Assembly (NCBI GenBank): GCA_027605045.1 | Contig: JAQFWX010000107.1 | Coordinates: 53,163 to 117,162 of the forward strand | DNA from: Phallus indusiatus | Taxonomy: Eukaryota; Basidiomycota; Agaricomycetes; Phallales; Phallaceae | Reading direction: 5' to 3' | DNA: 64,000 nucleotides | Part shown: positions 35,784 through 46,143 of the stretch, in pieces | Numbering within the stretch: the stretch's first letter is position 1 | Layout: each line of letters begins with the position of its first letter | Made by a program: the position numbers and the translations under genes | Notes under the pieces: model-generated | The model's input: only the letters and a program-made list of their open reading frames with translations | What the model was told of the DNA's origin: nothing | The model's database searches: none

Positions 35784-37365
35784 ATGAATGAAAACGAAGG
35801 TAAGTATAATGCATTTTGGTTGTATGTCGATTCAATATCCTTGGCAGAGCGACCCACGAAGCGCATTAAGCTGGACACGGCGCAGACAGACAAGCGAGCA
35901 ACTCGACGCCTCGGACGATCAAGACGGTCCATTAGTGCACCACCCGAGGCTCCTTCCAATACTCTGGACAAATATTCCACAGATAATCACACCCAATGTT
36001 CACTCGATTTAAAGATTTATAATTACACGCACGATCTCCCTGTGGCTCCTACAGAAGCAGAGATCATACTGTTAGATTATCTAAAAAGGATACCAAAGGA
36101 GGCCAAAATCAAACTCGAAAAAGAGACGCAGGAGTCCTTAGTATTGAAGATTCAAACGAGCCTTGATGATACCGATTCATTATTATCAGAAATTGAAGAT
36201 GGTGTGTTCATACTCCGGAACGATGAATTTCCTAAGGACTATTTTTCCAAGGACGCCTTTCAGGTCCGGAAGGGCCATCACATTCCACCAGTAAACGCCT
36301 CATTTAGTCAAGCTGCCTGGAAGGATATTGCTAATTGGTTTGACATGGACCCGGAAGCTCAAGGCGTCGAGAAGCTCGATATAAAACCCTGCGACATGCC
36401 TCGATTCAGATTACCAATCGAAATTCATAAGAAAATAGTTGGGAAACTCGAAGATGTTCGCAATTTCTACCGTAACTTTAACGATTCGCGTTCTGAACTC
36501 AGCTTGGACAGATACTTCAGCTGAATTTTGGAAGTTATCTGTAATTTCTTCGGAGGCGCTTTCAAGGACAGATCCGAGTTTCTCTTCGAATCTGAGCTTA
36601 GTCGAGGGAGGGTTGAGCACAGACTCCAGGCCTGGCGGTACATTAATGTTCTGATTGGAGAGCTCAAAAAAGTCCTAGTATGTGGGAAGGCGGCACTGAA
36701 GAGACAGGGACAAGTGCAACTGGAAGCAGATGGTGAGAATCAGATACATTCAGGTGCATGAAAAGTTCACAAACTTATTATTAATAGCAGGTGCAGTGGA
36801 TGAAAATGCAAAAAAACCAGGCCCCGCCCCAGTCCCACTATTAGTGTTATTGCTGGAGAATGATAAAATCAAACTGTTGGTCTACCATGGCCACTCCCGT
36901 CAGTTCTTTATGTCTCGAGAGGAATATGGACTTCCTTCCGTTTCGGGCCCCGAGGAGTCTGTCGTCGCCTTCAAAAAGCTCTCGGAATACGCCTTCGCCA
37001 TTATCTTAATCGGGTACATCAACGCTCTCACAGTTTTTGGCAAGGAGTCCCAAGAGCGAGCAAAACAAACCGGTCAGAGGGTGTCCACGGAAAAGTGGGA
37101 AAGTGCATTACTGCAGGCCAAACTGGCATTGACGCTCGGACGGCGCGCCTCTAGAATCATGGATGGTTGCCTTAATCCGCAGGAAAGAGAACAGGTAGAG
37201 GCTGAGGTTCTTGCAAAAGCCGCGTGGGATCGGTTTTTGGCGGCTGTCGGATGCGCTCCCAAGGGAAGAAAACAGCATGCCAGTGATAGAAATCCCCAGG
37301 AGCATATAAGTCTGACGGATGTTATCTCCGATCCCCAGAATTGGCTGAGCTTCAGCAGAGCGTAG
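35784..37365 (+). CDS. uncharacterised basidiomycete protein
   Basis: Model: 35784-35799, 35848-36471, 36535-36732, 36791-37365. The first intron has a perfect GTAAGT donor and joins MNENE to ERPTKRIKLD, an N-terminal basic NLS-like motif. A 63-nt intron at 36472-36534 would remove an in-frame TGA at 36522 and keep the frame to FFGGAFKDRSEFLFE, HRLQAWRYINVLIGELKK and GQVQLEADG. The pattern of a sparse N-terminal half followed by HRLQA..INVLI..VQLEADG is, from memory, shared by an expanded family of Agaricomycete proteins of unknown function. The C-terminus (KLALTLGRRASRIMDGCLNP, AAWDRFLAAVGCAPKG) is duplicated at 40655. If the second intron is not used the gene is interrupted by a stop. Confidence 0.6.
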
Positions 37366-37420
37366 TGGCCCGACTAGAGGCGGATGGACCCGCTGTTGAG
37401 TGAAAGAAAGGGAGGCACTA

Positions 37421-37468
37421 GATGGGGCACAAGATGGGGCTCAGGATGGTTCACAAGATGGGGCACAT
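37421..37468 (+). repeat. 12-bp tandem repeat, 4 units
   Basis: Four copies of GATGGGGCACAA-like units (two exact apart from the last base, others with 2-3 changes) directly downstream of the 35784 gene, followed by a partial fifth. Unit B of the duplication has no counterpart at its equivalent place. Confidence 0.85.
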
Positions 37469-37975
37469 GATGGTGGAGACGAAGAGCTCAAGTCTATTAC
37501 GTAATGTCTAGTGTACTATATAGGGTCCGACGCTACAAAACCCAACACCCGCAAGAGCCACTGTACTATCTATTAAACTCTGTTCAGCAAAGTACTCGGC
37601 CGGGATTGAAACAGAAATTTTAATCTTATCAAGTATCACGTTCTCATTCTTGAAGGAAAAATCGAAGAATCTTCCAAAGAATTTGCAGTGTACCTTGATG
37701 TTGAAACAATTTTTCGAGCATTGCGGCTAGGGCCGACTCAAGGCAAAACATACCGTAATGAATGCAATGTCTAACTAAATGAACATAGTTCACAACGTGC
37801 AGCCGGGGCGGGGAACGGTTTAATATGAAAGAAGACAGAAGACGGAGTGTTAGACACAAACCAAAATATGGCGCGTCTTGCGAGTTCAGTAATAAAGCAA
37901 AGACAACTTGCTCAAAAGAAGGCGAAAAAAGAGCGTTGGCACAGTGCTGCTTCCATCTAAAGTCAATGGAAAACA

Positions 37976-38470
37976 TTACGTGATTTCAAAGGATGTCTTG
38001 ACCGCGTCGTATTCGATGGTGGACTCAGAGGGAACATTTGAACACCCGCTAGTACTCGACTGATTGGCTACTTCTCTCGCCAAAATTATGACGTTGACGT
38101 TTGGTACCTTGACACGACTTGCCTCAATACCATATGGACGCGCGGCCGTGTCCTTGCACTTACATTCCTGATGAATATTAGTGAGATCGGCGAGACCAAG
38201 TCTCTTATTACTCAGCTTTGTTCTTGATCTGAACCGAGATTGGTCGCTCACCGTTGTGAATAACCTCCCATGAGGATTAAATTTGATTAATATAAATCTA
38301 GATCAAATACTTACTCAGCAAGGCATTCTGCCCGGTGATCTTACAAGTTGCAATTGGTGCAGTCTCCTGAGATACCAATTTCATTGCGACGGGCCGTCCT
38401 AAAAGTGGGGTTGATGTGTCATCATCTAGTTCAATTGCTAATTCTTTGTCGAAGTTCAAGAGCTCATGCG
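37976..38470 (-). other. possible coding block of unknown function (unit A)
   Basis: Minus-strand open frames on either side of about 38260-38320 read FDKELAIELDDDTSTPLLGR..CKITGQNALLS and then TVSDQSRFRSRTKLSNKRLG LADLTNIHQ (two adjacent pieces). The corresponding part of unit B (41443-41840) keeps both frames open despite many base changes and a one-codon indel (DDD versus DD). That suggests past selection. I could not find a start codon or splice pair that joins the pieces, so no gene model is offered. The RLGLADLTNI stretch faintly recalls cyclin N-termini, which is not enough for a call. Confidence 0.3.
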
Positions 38471-38539
38471 AGTATCCATATTACAAAGTCGTTGCTCCAC
38501 GCACTCAAGGCTTGAGCGAAAAATCAAAACTCAGAATAG

Positions 38540-38547
38540 TATATAAA
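38540..38547 (+). promoter_or_regulatory. TATA box of glutathione transferase copy 2
   Basis: TATATAAA 89 bp upstream of the ATG, embedded in about 90 bp nearly identical to the promoter of copy 3 (TATATAAA at 41908-41915). Conservation between the copies and spacing support a core promoter. Confidence 0.6.
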
Positions 38548-38628
38548 GGGAGTCGAGACTTTTCATACGGTCAGAGTACTATAGATTAGTATCCTTTTCC
38601 CCACTCAAAACAACGCAACTTTCTTCAC

Positions 38629-39965
38629 ATGTCGTCTTCTGCATTGACACTTTATTTAGTTACATCTCCCTCAAGTGAGTCCCATACTGCTAGTTGCATC
38701 CTCTCGCGACCTCGGGCTGAATATATGCGCTTCAGCACAGTGCGTTCCCGTCGCACTAGAGGAATTGGACCTCAATTGTAGGTGTTAATTTCTGGATCGC
38801 AGATATTTTTTTTTCTTGATCACGTCATAATAGATGAGTTTAAGACTCTCGCTTTCGACAAAAAGGAACAGAAAAGCGAGTGGTTCTTGAAAATCAATCC
38901 TAATGGTAAGTTGAAGTCTAATCCTTTGTGCGCCCTTTTCTGAATCCTGCCGCTGAAACAAATACTATAGGCCGTCTCCCCGCCTTGATTGATCACTCTA
39001 AGGGGGATTTCGTCATATGGGAGTCCTCTGCCATTCTACTCTGTAGTTATCAAATTTCTATTATCGCCTCTATTGTCACGATTTTTTCCCTTCAACTAAA
39101 ACTTTCCGTATCCAGACATTGCACAGCATTACGATCCTGAAAACAAGATATCGTACGATCCCATCAAAGAGCCCAAGCTCTATAGCGAACAGCTTCAATG
39201 GCTGTTTTTCACTCATGGTGGAGTTACACCAATGTAAGTAGATTAGCTTGTCACCACTCTCTCCAGTAGTTGATCCATATGGTTCTTTAGGCAAGGACAA
39301 GCGTAAGGGTTTTTCAAACAATTTGCATAAGCTTGTCTATTAGGACAGCAGCTGACTTTATACCCTACTTAAACAGTGCCCATTTCATGCGTATGGCTCC
39401 GGAAACTATTCCTTATGCAATTAAAAGATATCAGGTACAATTTTCAGCAGTTTTAAATCAGGGTTTGAAGTTTCTAAATAACTCACAACAGGATGAAACT
39501 AAACGTTTGTACTCCGTGCTTGAAAAACGTTTGGAAGGACGTGATTGGCTTGTGGGTTCTCACTATAGTTTGGCGGATATTAAGACTTTGTGAGTCATAT
39601 ACTACGTACCGATCATAGAATGTTTTGAAGCTTAATATAATTATAGCCCTTGGTATGTATATAACGCTACCGGTAGTCTTCTGAATGACCAATTATTTTA
39701 TAAAGGATTCGGTTCGCCAAGGGAGTTCAAATTGACTTGAACAACTATCCAAATCTCCAGAAGTGGGTCGAAAGAATAATGGCCCGTCCCAAGACTTATA
39801 AAGGAATGGGTGTCCCTGAACGCAGAAATCCCGACGAGTATGTAAAATGATCCATGATTTGTCAACTGAATATTCATTCTCCTCCTCGATAGCTTGGCAA
39901 AACTGCCCCTAGAGCAAACTAGGGCTTTGGGAGCTGCTCTGTTTGGCTTCAAAAAAGTTGATTGA
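38629..39965 (+). CDS. Glutathione transferase, Ure2p-like (copy 2)
   Basis: Exons 38629-38674, 38736-38777, 38834-38905, 38971-39042, 39116-39233, 39291-39302, 39377-39434, 39492-39589, 39647-39652, 39706-39837, 39893-39965. Same exon structure as copies 1 and 3, with all eleven exons in frame. N-terminal thioredoxin-fold segments ([37 protein letters not shown]) and the C-terminal domain ([20 protein letters not shown]) are intact. The 12-nt exon encodes QGQA of the MQGQA segment; the 6-nt exon supplies Pro-Trp of FPWIR, a conserved helix-capping region, so skipping it would delete two residues. It likely detoxifies electrophiles in the cytosol. It ends [13 protein letters not shown], as copy 3 does. 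Confidence 0.92.
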
Positions 39966-40282
39966 GTATTGTCGCAAAAACCGGAAGGGGATTATAAACC
40001 AACCCGAGTTTATAAACTTTTGTAAACTCAATGCAATGTTAATTTTGTATCTACGTATTTCAATTTCACAATGCATATTCTTCCCTGTGCAATTTATTTT
40101 CGGGTCCTTTCTCCAATGAATGTCCTGCAGCTCGCCTAAGCTATGATCGGGTAAAACTCATTCATCGACTAATCGCTAATCGTCTCTGTACCATGAAAAA
40201 AGAGGAGACTCTGTGCGCAAGATCAAGTTTTTATATAAACTCGGGACTTCAAGTCGCCCTTGTTGCCTCGATTAGTAGTCTA

Positions 40283-40413
40283 TTAGTAGTAGTAGAAGTA
40301 GTAGAATTAGCGGCAGTAGTATTATTAGTATTAGTAGTAGGAGTAGTAGGAGTAGTAGGAGTAGTAGGAGTAGTAGGAGTAGTAGGAGTAGTAGGAGTAG
40401 TAGTAGTAGTAGT
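40283..40413 (+). repeat. AGT-rich microsatellite with GTAGGA hexamers
   Basis: A run of AGT-type triplets containing at least six consecutive GTAGGA hexamers (roughly 40334-40402). It lies between the two duplication units, outside both. It creates a long Val-rich artificial open frame on the + strand. Confidence 0.9.
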
Positions 40414-40654
40414 CTAATAGGTAACTACTTGTATCGGACCATGTATGCACATCTGTATCTTGATAATATAATATTGTTTGAAAAATACTTTAACATGTGA
40501 TTCGAGATTGAAGAAAGTCAAGTTCCAAAAAACATAATTAAGGTGATGTTGTATTGAAAAGCTTGTTGATCTAGTTTATATAGCCTTATAAAAGCTTTGA
40601 CTTTGTTTCTAATGGTTTATAAACCTCTCAATGTTTTTGTGACAATTGTGCACA

Positions 40655-40942
40655 GAAAAGTGGAAAAGCGCACTACTGCAGGCCAAACTGGCGTTGGCGC
40701 TTGGACGACGTGCCTCCAGAATCATGGATGGTTGCCTTAATCCGCAGGAAAGAGAGCAGGTAGTAGAGGCTGATATTCTTGCACAAGCTGCGTGGGATAG
40801 ATTTTTGGCGACTGTCGGATGCGCTCCCAAGGGAAGAAAACAGCATGCCAGTGATAGAAATCCCCAGGAGCATTATAAGTCTGACGGATGTTATCTCCGA
40901 TCCCCAGAATTGGCTGAACTTCAGCAGAGCGTAGTGATATAG
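40655..40942 (+). pseudogene. 3' fragment of the 35784 gene (duplicated)
   Basis: The frame TEKWKSALLQAKLALALGRR..AAWDRFLATVGCAPKG is about 90% identical to the C-terminus of the 35784 product. Everything upstream of this point in the parent gene is missing, and an extra Val codon (EQVVEAD) plus a one-base change before the end shift it to a different C-terminus (EHYKSDGCYLRSPELAELQQ). There is no promoter or upstream domain, so it is read as a truncated copy created by the duplication. Confidence 0.85.
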
Positions 40943-41442
40943 CTAGAGGCGGGTGGACCCGCACTGACAAGAGTCCTTGCATGCGCGTCTGTCTATTGAA
41001 CTGTTGAGCGAAGTACTCGGATTAAAACAGAAATTTCATCACGTATCACGTTCTCATCCCTGAAGATCCGAGGAATCTTCCAAAGAGTTTGCAGTATACC
41101 AATCAATTTTTCGAGCATTGCGGCTAGGGCCGACTCAAGGCAAAACATACCGTAATGAATGCAATGTCTAACTAAATGAACATAATCCACAACGTGTAGC
41201 CGGGGCGGGGAACGGTTTGATATGAAAGAAGACAGGAGACGGAGTCTTAGACACAAACCAGAATATGGCGTGCCATGCGATGTCAGTAATAAAGCAAAGA
41301 CAACTTGCCCAAAAGAAGGCGAAACAAGAGCGTTGGCACGGTGCTGTTGCCATCTAAAGTCAGTAGAAAACATTACATGATTTCAGAGGATTTTTGACCG
41401 CGTCGTATTCGATGGTGGACTCGGGGAATGTTTGAACACCCG

Positions 41443-41840
41443 CTAGTACTCGACTAATTGGCTACTTCTCTCGCCAAACTTTATGTTGACTTTTGGTACC
41501 TTGACACAACTTGCCTCAATGCCGTATGGACGCGCGGCCGTGTCCTTGCACTTATATTCATGATGAATATTAGTGAGATCGGCGAGGCCCAGTCTCTTAT
41601 TACTCAGCTTTGTTCTTGATCTGAACCGAGATTGGTTGCTCACCGTTGTGAATAACCTCCCATATAAATTTAGATCAAACAATTACTCAGCAAGGCATTC
41701 TGCCCAGTGGTTTTAAAAGTTGCAATTGGTGCAGTCTCCCGAGATATCAGTTTCATTCCGGCGGGCCATCCTAAAAGTTGAATTGATGTGTCATCTAGTT
41801 CAATTGCTAGTTCTTTGTCGAAGTTCAAGAGCTCATGCGA
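41443..41840 (-). other. possible coding block of unknown function (unit B)
   Basis: Counterpart of 37976-38470. It reads ELAIELDDTSIQLLGWPAGM, KLISRETAPIATFKTTGQNA and then TTVSNQSRFRSRTKLSNKRL. Frames are conserved relative to unit A although a 19-20 bp deletion removed part of the sequence between the blocks. No full gene model. Confidence 0.3.
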
Positions 41841-41998
41841 GTATCCATATTACAAAGTCGTTGCTACAAGCACTTAAGCTTGAGTGAAAGATCAAAACTC
41901 AGAATAGTATATAAAGGGAGTCGAGACTTTTCATACGGTCAGAGTACTATAGATTAGTATCCTTTTCCCCACTCAAAACAAAAACACAACTTTTTCAC

Positions 41999-43339
41999 AT
42001 GTCGTCTTCCGCATTGACACTTTATTTAGTTGCATCTCCATCAGGTGAGTCCCATACTGCTAGTTGCATCCTCTCGCGACCTCGGGCTGAATATATGCGC
42101 TTCAGCACAGTGCGTTCCCGTCGCACTAGAGGAATTGGACCTCAATTGTAGGTGTTAATTTCTGGATCGCAGATATTTTTTTTTCTTGATCACGTCATAA
42201 TAGATGAGTTTAAGACTCTCGCTTTCGACAAAAAGGAACAGAAAAGCGAGTGGTTCTTGAAAATCAATCCTAATGGTAAGTTGAAGTCTAATCCTTTGTG
42301 CGCCCGTTTCTGAGTCCTTCCGCTAACCGCTGAAACAAATACTATAGGCCGTCTCCCCGCCTTGATTGATCACTCTAAGGGGGATTTCGTCATATGGGAG
42401 TCCTCCGCCATTCTACTCTGTAATTATTGAATTTCCTTATTGCCTCTATGGTCACGATTTCCGTCCTGCAACTAAAATTCTCTGTATCCAGACATTGCAC
42501 AGCATTACGATCCTGAAAACAAGATATCGTACGATCCCATCAAAGAGCCCAAGCTCTATAGCGAACAGCTTCAATGGCTGTTTTTCACTCATGGTGGAGT
42601 TACACCAATGTAAGTAGATTAACTCGTCACCACTCTCCCGAATAGTTGATTCATATGGTTCTTTAGGCAAGGACAAGCGTAAGGGTTTTTCAAACAATTT
42701 AAGCTTGTCTATTAGGACAGCAGTTGACTTCATACCCTCTTAAACAGTGGCCATTTCATGGCTATGGCTCCGGAAACTATTCCTTATGCAATTAAAAGAT
42801 ATCAGGTTCAATTTTCAGCAATTTTAAATCAGGGTTTGCCAAAGTTTCTAAATAACTCACAACAGGATGAAACTAAACGTTTGTACTCCGTGCTTGAAAA
42901 ACGTTTGGAAGGACGTGATTGGCTTGTGGGTTCTCACTATAGTTTGGCGGATATTAAGACTTTGTGAGTCATATACTACGTACCGATCATAGAATGTTTT
43001 GAAGCTTAATATAATTATAGCCCTTGGTATGTATATAACGCTACCGGTAGTCTTCTGAATGACCAATTATTTTATAAAGGATTCGGTTCGCCAAGGGAGT
43101 TCAAATTGACTTGAACGACTATCCAAATCTCCAGAAGTGGGTTGAAAGAACAATGGCCCGTCCCAAGACTTATAAAGGAATGGGTGTCCCTGAACGCAGA
43201 AATCCCGAAGAGTATGTAAAATGATCCATGATTTGTCAACTGAATATTCATTCTCCTCCTCGATAGCATGGCAAAAATGACCCTGGAGCAAACTAGGGCT
43301 TTGGGAGCTGCACTGTTTGGCTTCAAGAAGGTTGATTGA
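41999..43339 (+). CDS. Glutathione transferase, Ure2p-like (copy 3)
   Basis: Exons 41999-42044, 42106-42147, 42204-42275, 42348-42419, 42492-42609, 42667-42678, 42748-42805, 42866-42963, 43021-43026, 43080-43211, 43267-43339. It is almost identical to copy 2 and fully in frame. Replacements include TSPST to ASPSA at the N-terminus, AHFMRM to GHFMAM, NNYPN to NDYPN and PDDLAKLP to PEDMAKMT. The first donor is G/GTGAGT, the 12-nt and 6-nt microexons are conserved, and the TATATAAA promoter box is kept, so both tandem copies look functional. The tandem pair doubles the dose of one detoxification enzyme. Confidence 0.92.
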
Positions 43340-43643
43340 TCCATGCCAAATGATTTCCTTGATAATAGACCCGATGTAAAATGTTTGAGCGTGCTTTTCA
43401 ATATATATGCATATCGTTGTTTGGTACTGAGTGAAACACTATTCTTATTCTCATTTTGTTCATTCATCGCCCGTAAAATGTAGCGTTATGTTTATGAGGT
43501 TGTATAATAACATTCCTAATGAACCAACTAAAATCACATGTGAACAGAATAAACTATACGTTTACTACATATCTTATCTCTTTCCCCGACCTAAAATCCT
43601 CGCATTGTAGTACATGTGACGGGTTCACTGTCAAATCCCTGGG
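43340..43643. other. intergenic, converging 3' ends
   Basis: 304 bp between copy 3 and the monooxygenase stop. Nothing recognisable. Confidence 0.45.
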
Positions 43644-46143
43644 TTATTCATACATGCTGGTATAAATGCCTTCTTCTTTGGCTTTGATATCTAAGGAACA
43701 GGTTATAGCAAATTCCCAATGATATATAAATAACTCACGGAGCGCAACTGGTATGGAGTACAACCTGGCCATCAAAAGATTACCGGTCATGCTATATATG
43801 TTTTTCAAACCGGTTCTCATCCAGACCACCTCACCATCGGCAAAACGAGACAGTTTCAACTCGGATGCAACTTCTTCGTCGAAAAGCTGGTCGCCAGTGA
43901 ATGCTTTAACTCTGAAAGGAGTAATAATTTTGGCGTGAATTTATTGCCGAAAAAATAATTGCATACCCAGTGGCTAAGACAACCACGTCAGCCGTTAGAG
44001 ATGATCCATCTTCAAAAATTAAACCATCCTTGGTGAATTCTCGGATGCTTTCTCCTTTGATTTTAATTTTTCTGTCAATGATACATTGACTCGCTCCAGT
44101 GTCTAGAGGAATACAATAAGTTAGAGAAGGAAAAAACAGTGGAAGAACTCAGTCTACCAATATAATATCCCCCAGTTCTGCTGGTTGACAGGAGTATGAA
44201 GCCCGAGTCCTCCGGGCCCCAATTTGCTTTGAAACCGACTTGATGTAAAGCATCATGCAAAGGTCTGCCAAAGAGACTTAGGAGGTCACATAGTCATTAA
44301 CTAATGGACAACAGCCTAACTGATCAAGTTCTTTCAAACGTTTCATGGCCAATTGATTCATTCTCACTGATAACGCAAGGGGAAATGACGCTGTGATGCG
44401 GTCGGCAACTTCGGTAGGAGGTCCGTTTTCGCCCCATAAACCTAAGTTAAAGCTTTCAGGTACTTCCATGAATACTTGTAGTAGTGAGTGCCCTTACGAA
44501 CCCTCTAAAAATACTTTCTCGGCGTGTTTTAAACTAAAGACGCAGGTAGGCGAACGTTGCACCTAATAATTTAAATGTGATAGTATGCCACGGAAAAATT
44601 GAGGGAGGTTGGGTACCATTGTGGTGTCTAATCCGGCTTCACAACAGTCTTTCGCGATATCATGGCCTGCATAGTATACATGCCAATTAGCACAAAAGTG
44701 TTATGGAAAAAAAAGGTCTTGGGATATCCACACCTGAAGTACAAGCCCCTATCACGACAACCTTCTTTCCCCGGTAATCCGATGCTTGTCTATATTTGGT
44801 AGAGTGCAATACTTCTCCTTCGAAGGTATCCTAATAACACAAGGAATGAATTTTCTCGGCTACTAGCGAATGAATATGAAATCACCCACTATGCCCTTGA
44901 ACGATGGAATTTTGGGAACAGAAAAGCCCATGGCGAGGATAACGTATGTAGGCCTTAAGATACGCTCTGAACCGTCCTTTAAATTAGTAACCTTGACTAT
45001 CCATTCGTTCTTCTCATCGTCACGTTGGATTTTAGATACTTCAGACGAAGTCCAGACATTGAGGTCTAGGATTTTAGAGTAAAATTCGAGCCAATCACCA
45101 AACTGCCAGGGTTAGCATGAGAAAGATATATCGGTTATATCAGTTTAGTCTCACCTTTGGTGCAGCAGTGTATACTGGCCATGTGGGTGGAAAACTGATA
45201 CAATAATCAATCAAATTAATAAAGAATATCATATGAATAACGAACGGCAAGTATGCCAAGTGATTAGTATCTATGCAAATCAAATTCTTGATAATTATTA
45301 TTAGGAGATTAGACATCCGCACGTACAGACGGCATCATGTAGGCTGAGTGAGGAATAGCGATTCCTCCATTCGTCTCCAATTTGGCAATGTTTTTCGATG
45401 ACAAGGTGGGATACGCCTAGATATTTCAATCTGGCGGCAGCATTCAGACCTGATTGGCCACCTCCAACGATAACGACGCGAGGGCTCATCTCCTTGAATG
45501 CGACCTCCTCTTCGCGGCGCTGTTTCCACCTGCATTGATCAAGCTCTCGGTCACGATTTGGGCCTAGAGCAAAGGGACATCCCCTTATCTCTTCAAGCAT
45601 AGTACAAATCGAGTGTGCCTTCCATTCGCCACATGGTGTAGGTACTATACGGCAAACGCCACTACAGGGACCGGCAGCTGAATCGAAGTCGAAAAAGGCC
45701 TGAATCCAAAGTAAATTTGGCACGCTGCTGAATAATGTCGTGCGCTTTTCTTTGTGTGCTGATATACGAATATTACCAAATTTTGACTGGGCCAAACGCG
45801 ACTGGAGGAGCCCGCGCACGGCTGAAGTGCCGAAGAAAGAACAAACATCCCACGTTAGCGGTAATATATCTCTCCATAGCACGTCTTCGAGGAGCAGATG
45901 AATGACTTTGTCGACGTGCGTTGAGATTATTGCTTCGTTGAATTTGTGCAGCCAAAGGGTAGCTACTTGATGTGGGTCAGTGACTTCTGGAGGTACGGTG
46001 ACACCGAGTCTGGTGAGAGTTGGCAGCTGAACGAGGTCTCTGGGTAAAGCTGAATGGGCCATGAATAAGATGAACGACGTAGATTTTGAATCCAGAAATT
46101 TATATATGAATTGAAACCAGGCGGTAAGATATCGCCGGGCCAT
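43644..46143 (-). CDS. Flavin-containing monooxygenase with N-terminal NTF2-like domain
   Basis: First exons (complement) 46143-45327, 45270-45246, 45194-45155. The first 190 residues ([36 protein letters not shown]) look like a SnoaL/NTF2-fold domain, as in many basidiomycete monooxygenases. FAD is bound by [17 protein letters not shown]; the FMO signature appears as [16 protein letters not shown] binding is [21 protein letters not shown] closes the FAD site. A 25-nt microexon (45246-45270) is needed to make [17 protein letters not shown], the conserved LPFP loop. The enzyme should hydroxylate soft nucleophiles or act as a Baeyer-Villiger oxidase; the substrate is unknown. The start could also be Met28 (46062, [16 protein letters not shown]), closer to the family norm. 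The last intron (43685-43735 region) precedes the C-terminus [14 protein letters not shown]. Confidence 0.88.

Larger units (their letters stand above)
37087..39965 (+). repeat. segmental duplication, unit A
   Basis: Unit A begins inside the last exon of the 35784 gene and runs through glutathione transferase copy 2. Unit B (40655-43339) repeats the same order and orientation. Shared landmarks are the REREQ..APKGRKQHASDRNP coding block, the block GGCTAGGGCCGACTCAAGGC (37729 and 41123), CGCGCGGCCGTGTCCTTGCA (38139 and 41532), the TATATAAA box and all glutathione transferase exons. Unit A is about 200 bp longer, partly because of the 12-bp repeat at 37421. Homology may extend a little past the stop codons; exact ends need alignment. 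Confidence 0.9.
40655..43339 (+). repeat. segmental duplication, unit B
   Basis: Second copy of the 37087-39965 segment in the same orientation, offset by about 3.57 kb at the left end and 3.37 kb at the right end. The intervening 690 bp (39966-40654) is single-copy and carries the microsatellite. Unit B keeps a complete glutathione transferase (copy 3) but only the tail of the hypothetical gene. Confidence 0.9.

Noticed and set aside
36522..36524. TGA as a selenocysteine codon
   Set aside because: Fungi of this group are not known to make selenoprote­ins and no hairpin element was noticed downstream; an intron or nonsense codon is simpler.
37644..37976. minus-strand frame starting MFSIDFRWKQHC and its unit B counterpart at 40993
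   Set aside because: Open in both units but amino-acid replacements are frequent and unconservative, and no start context or intron model supports it.
40193..40417. Val-rich open frame
   Set aside because: It is created by the AGT/GGA microsatellite; translation is low-complexity LVVGVVGVV only.
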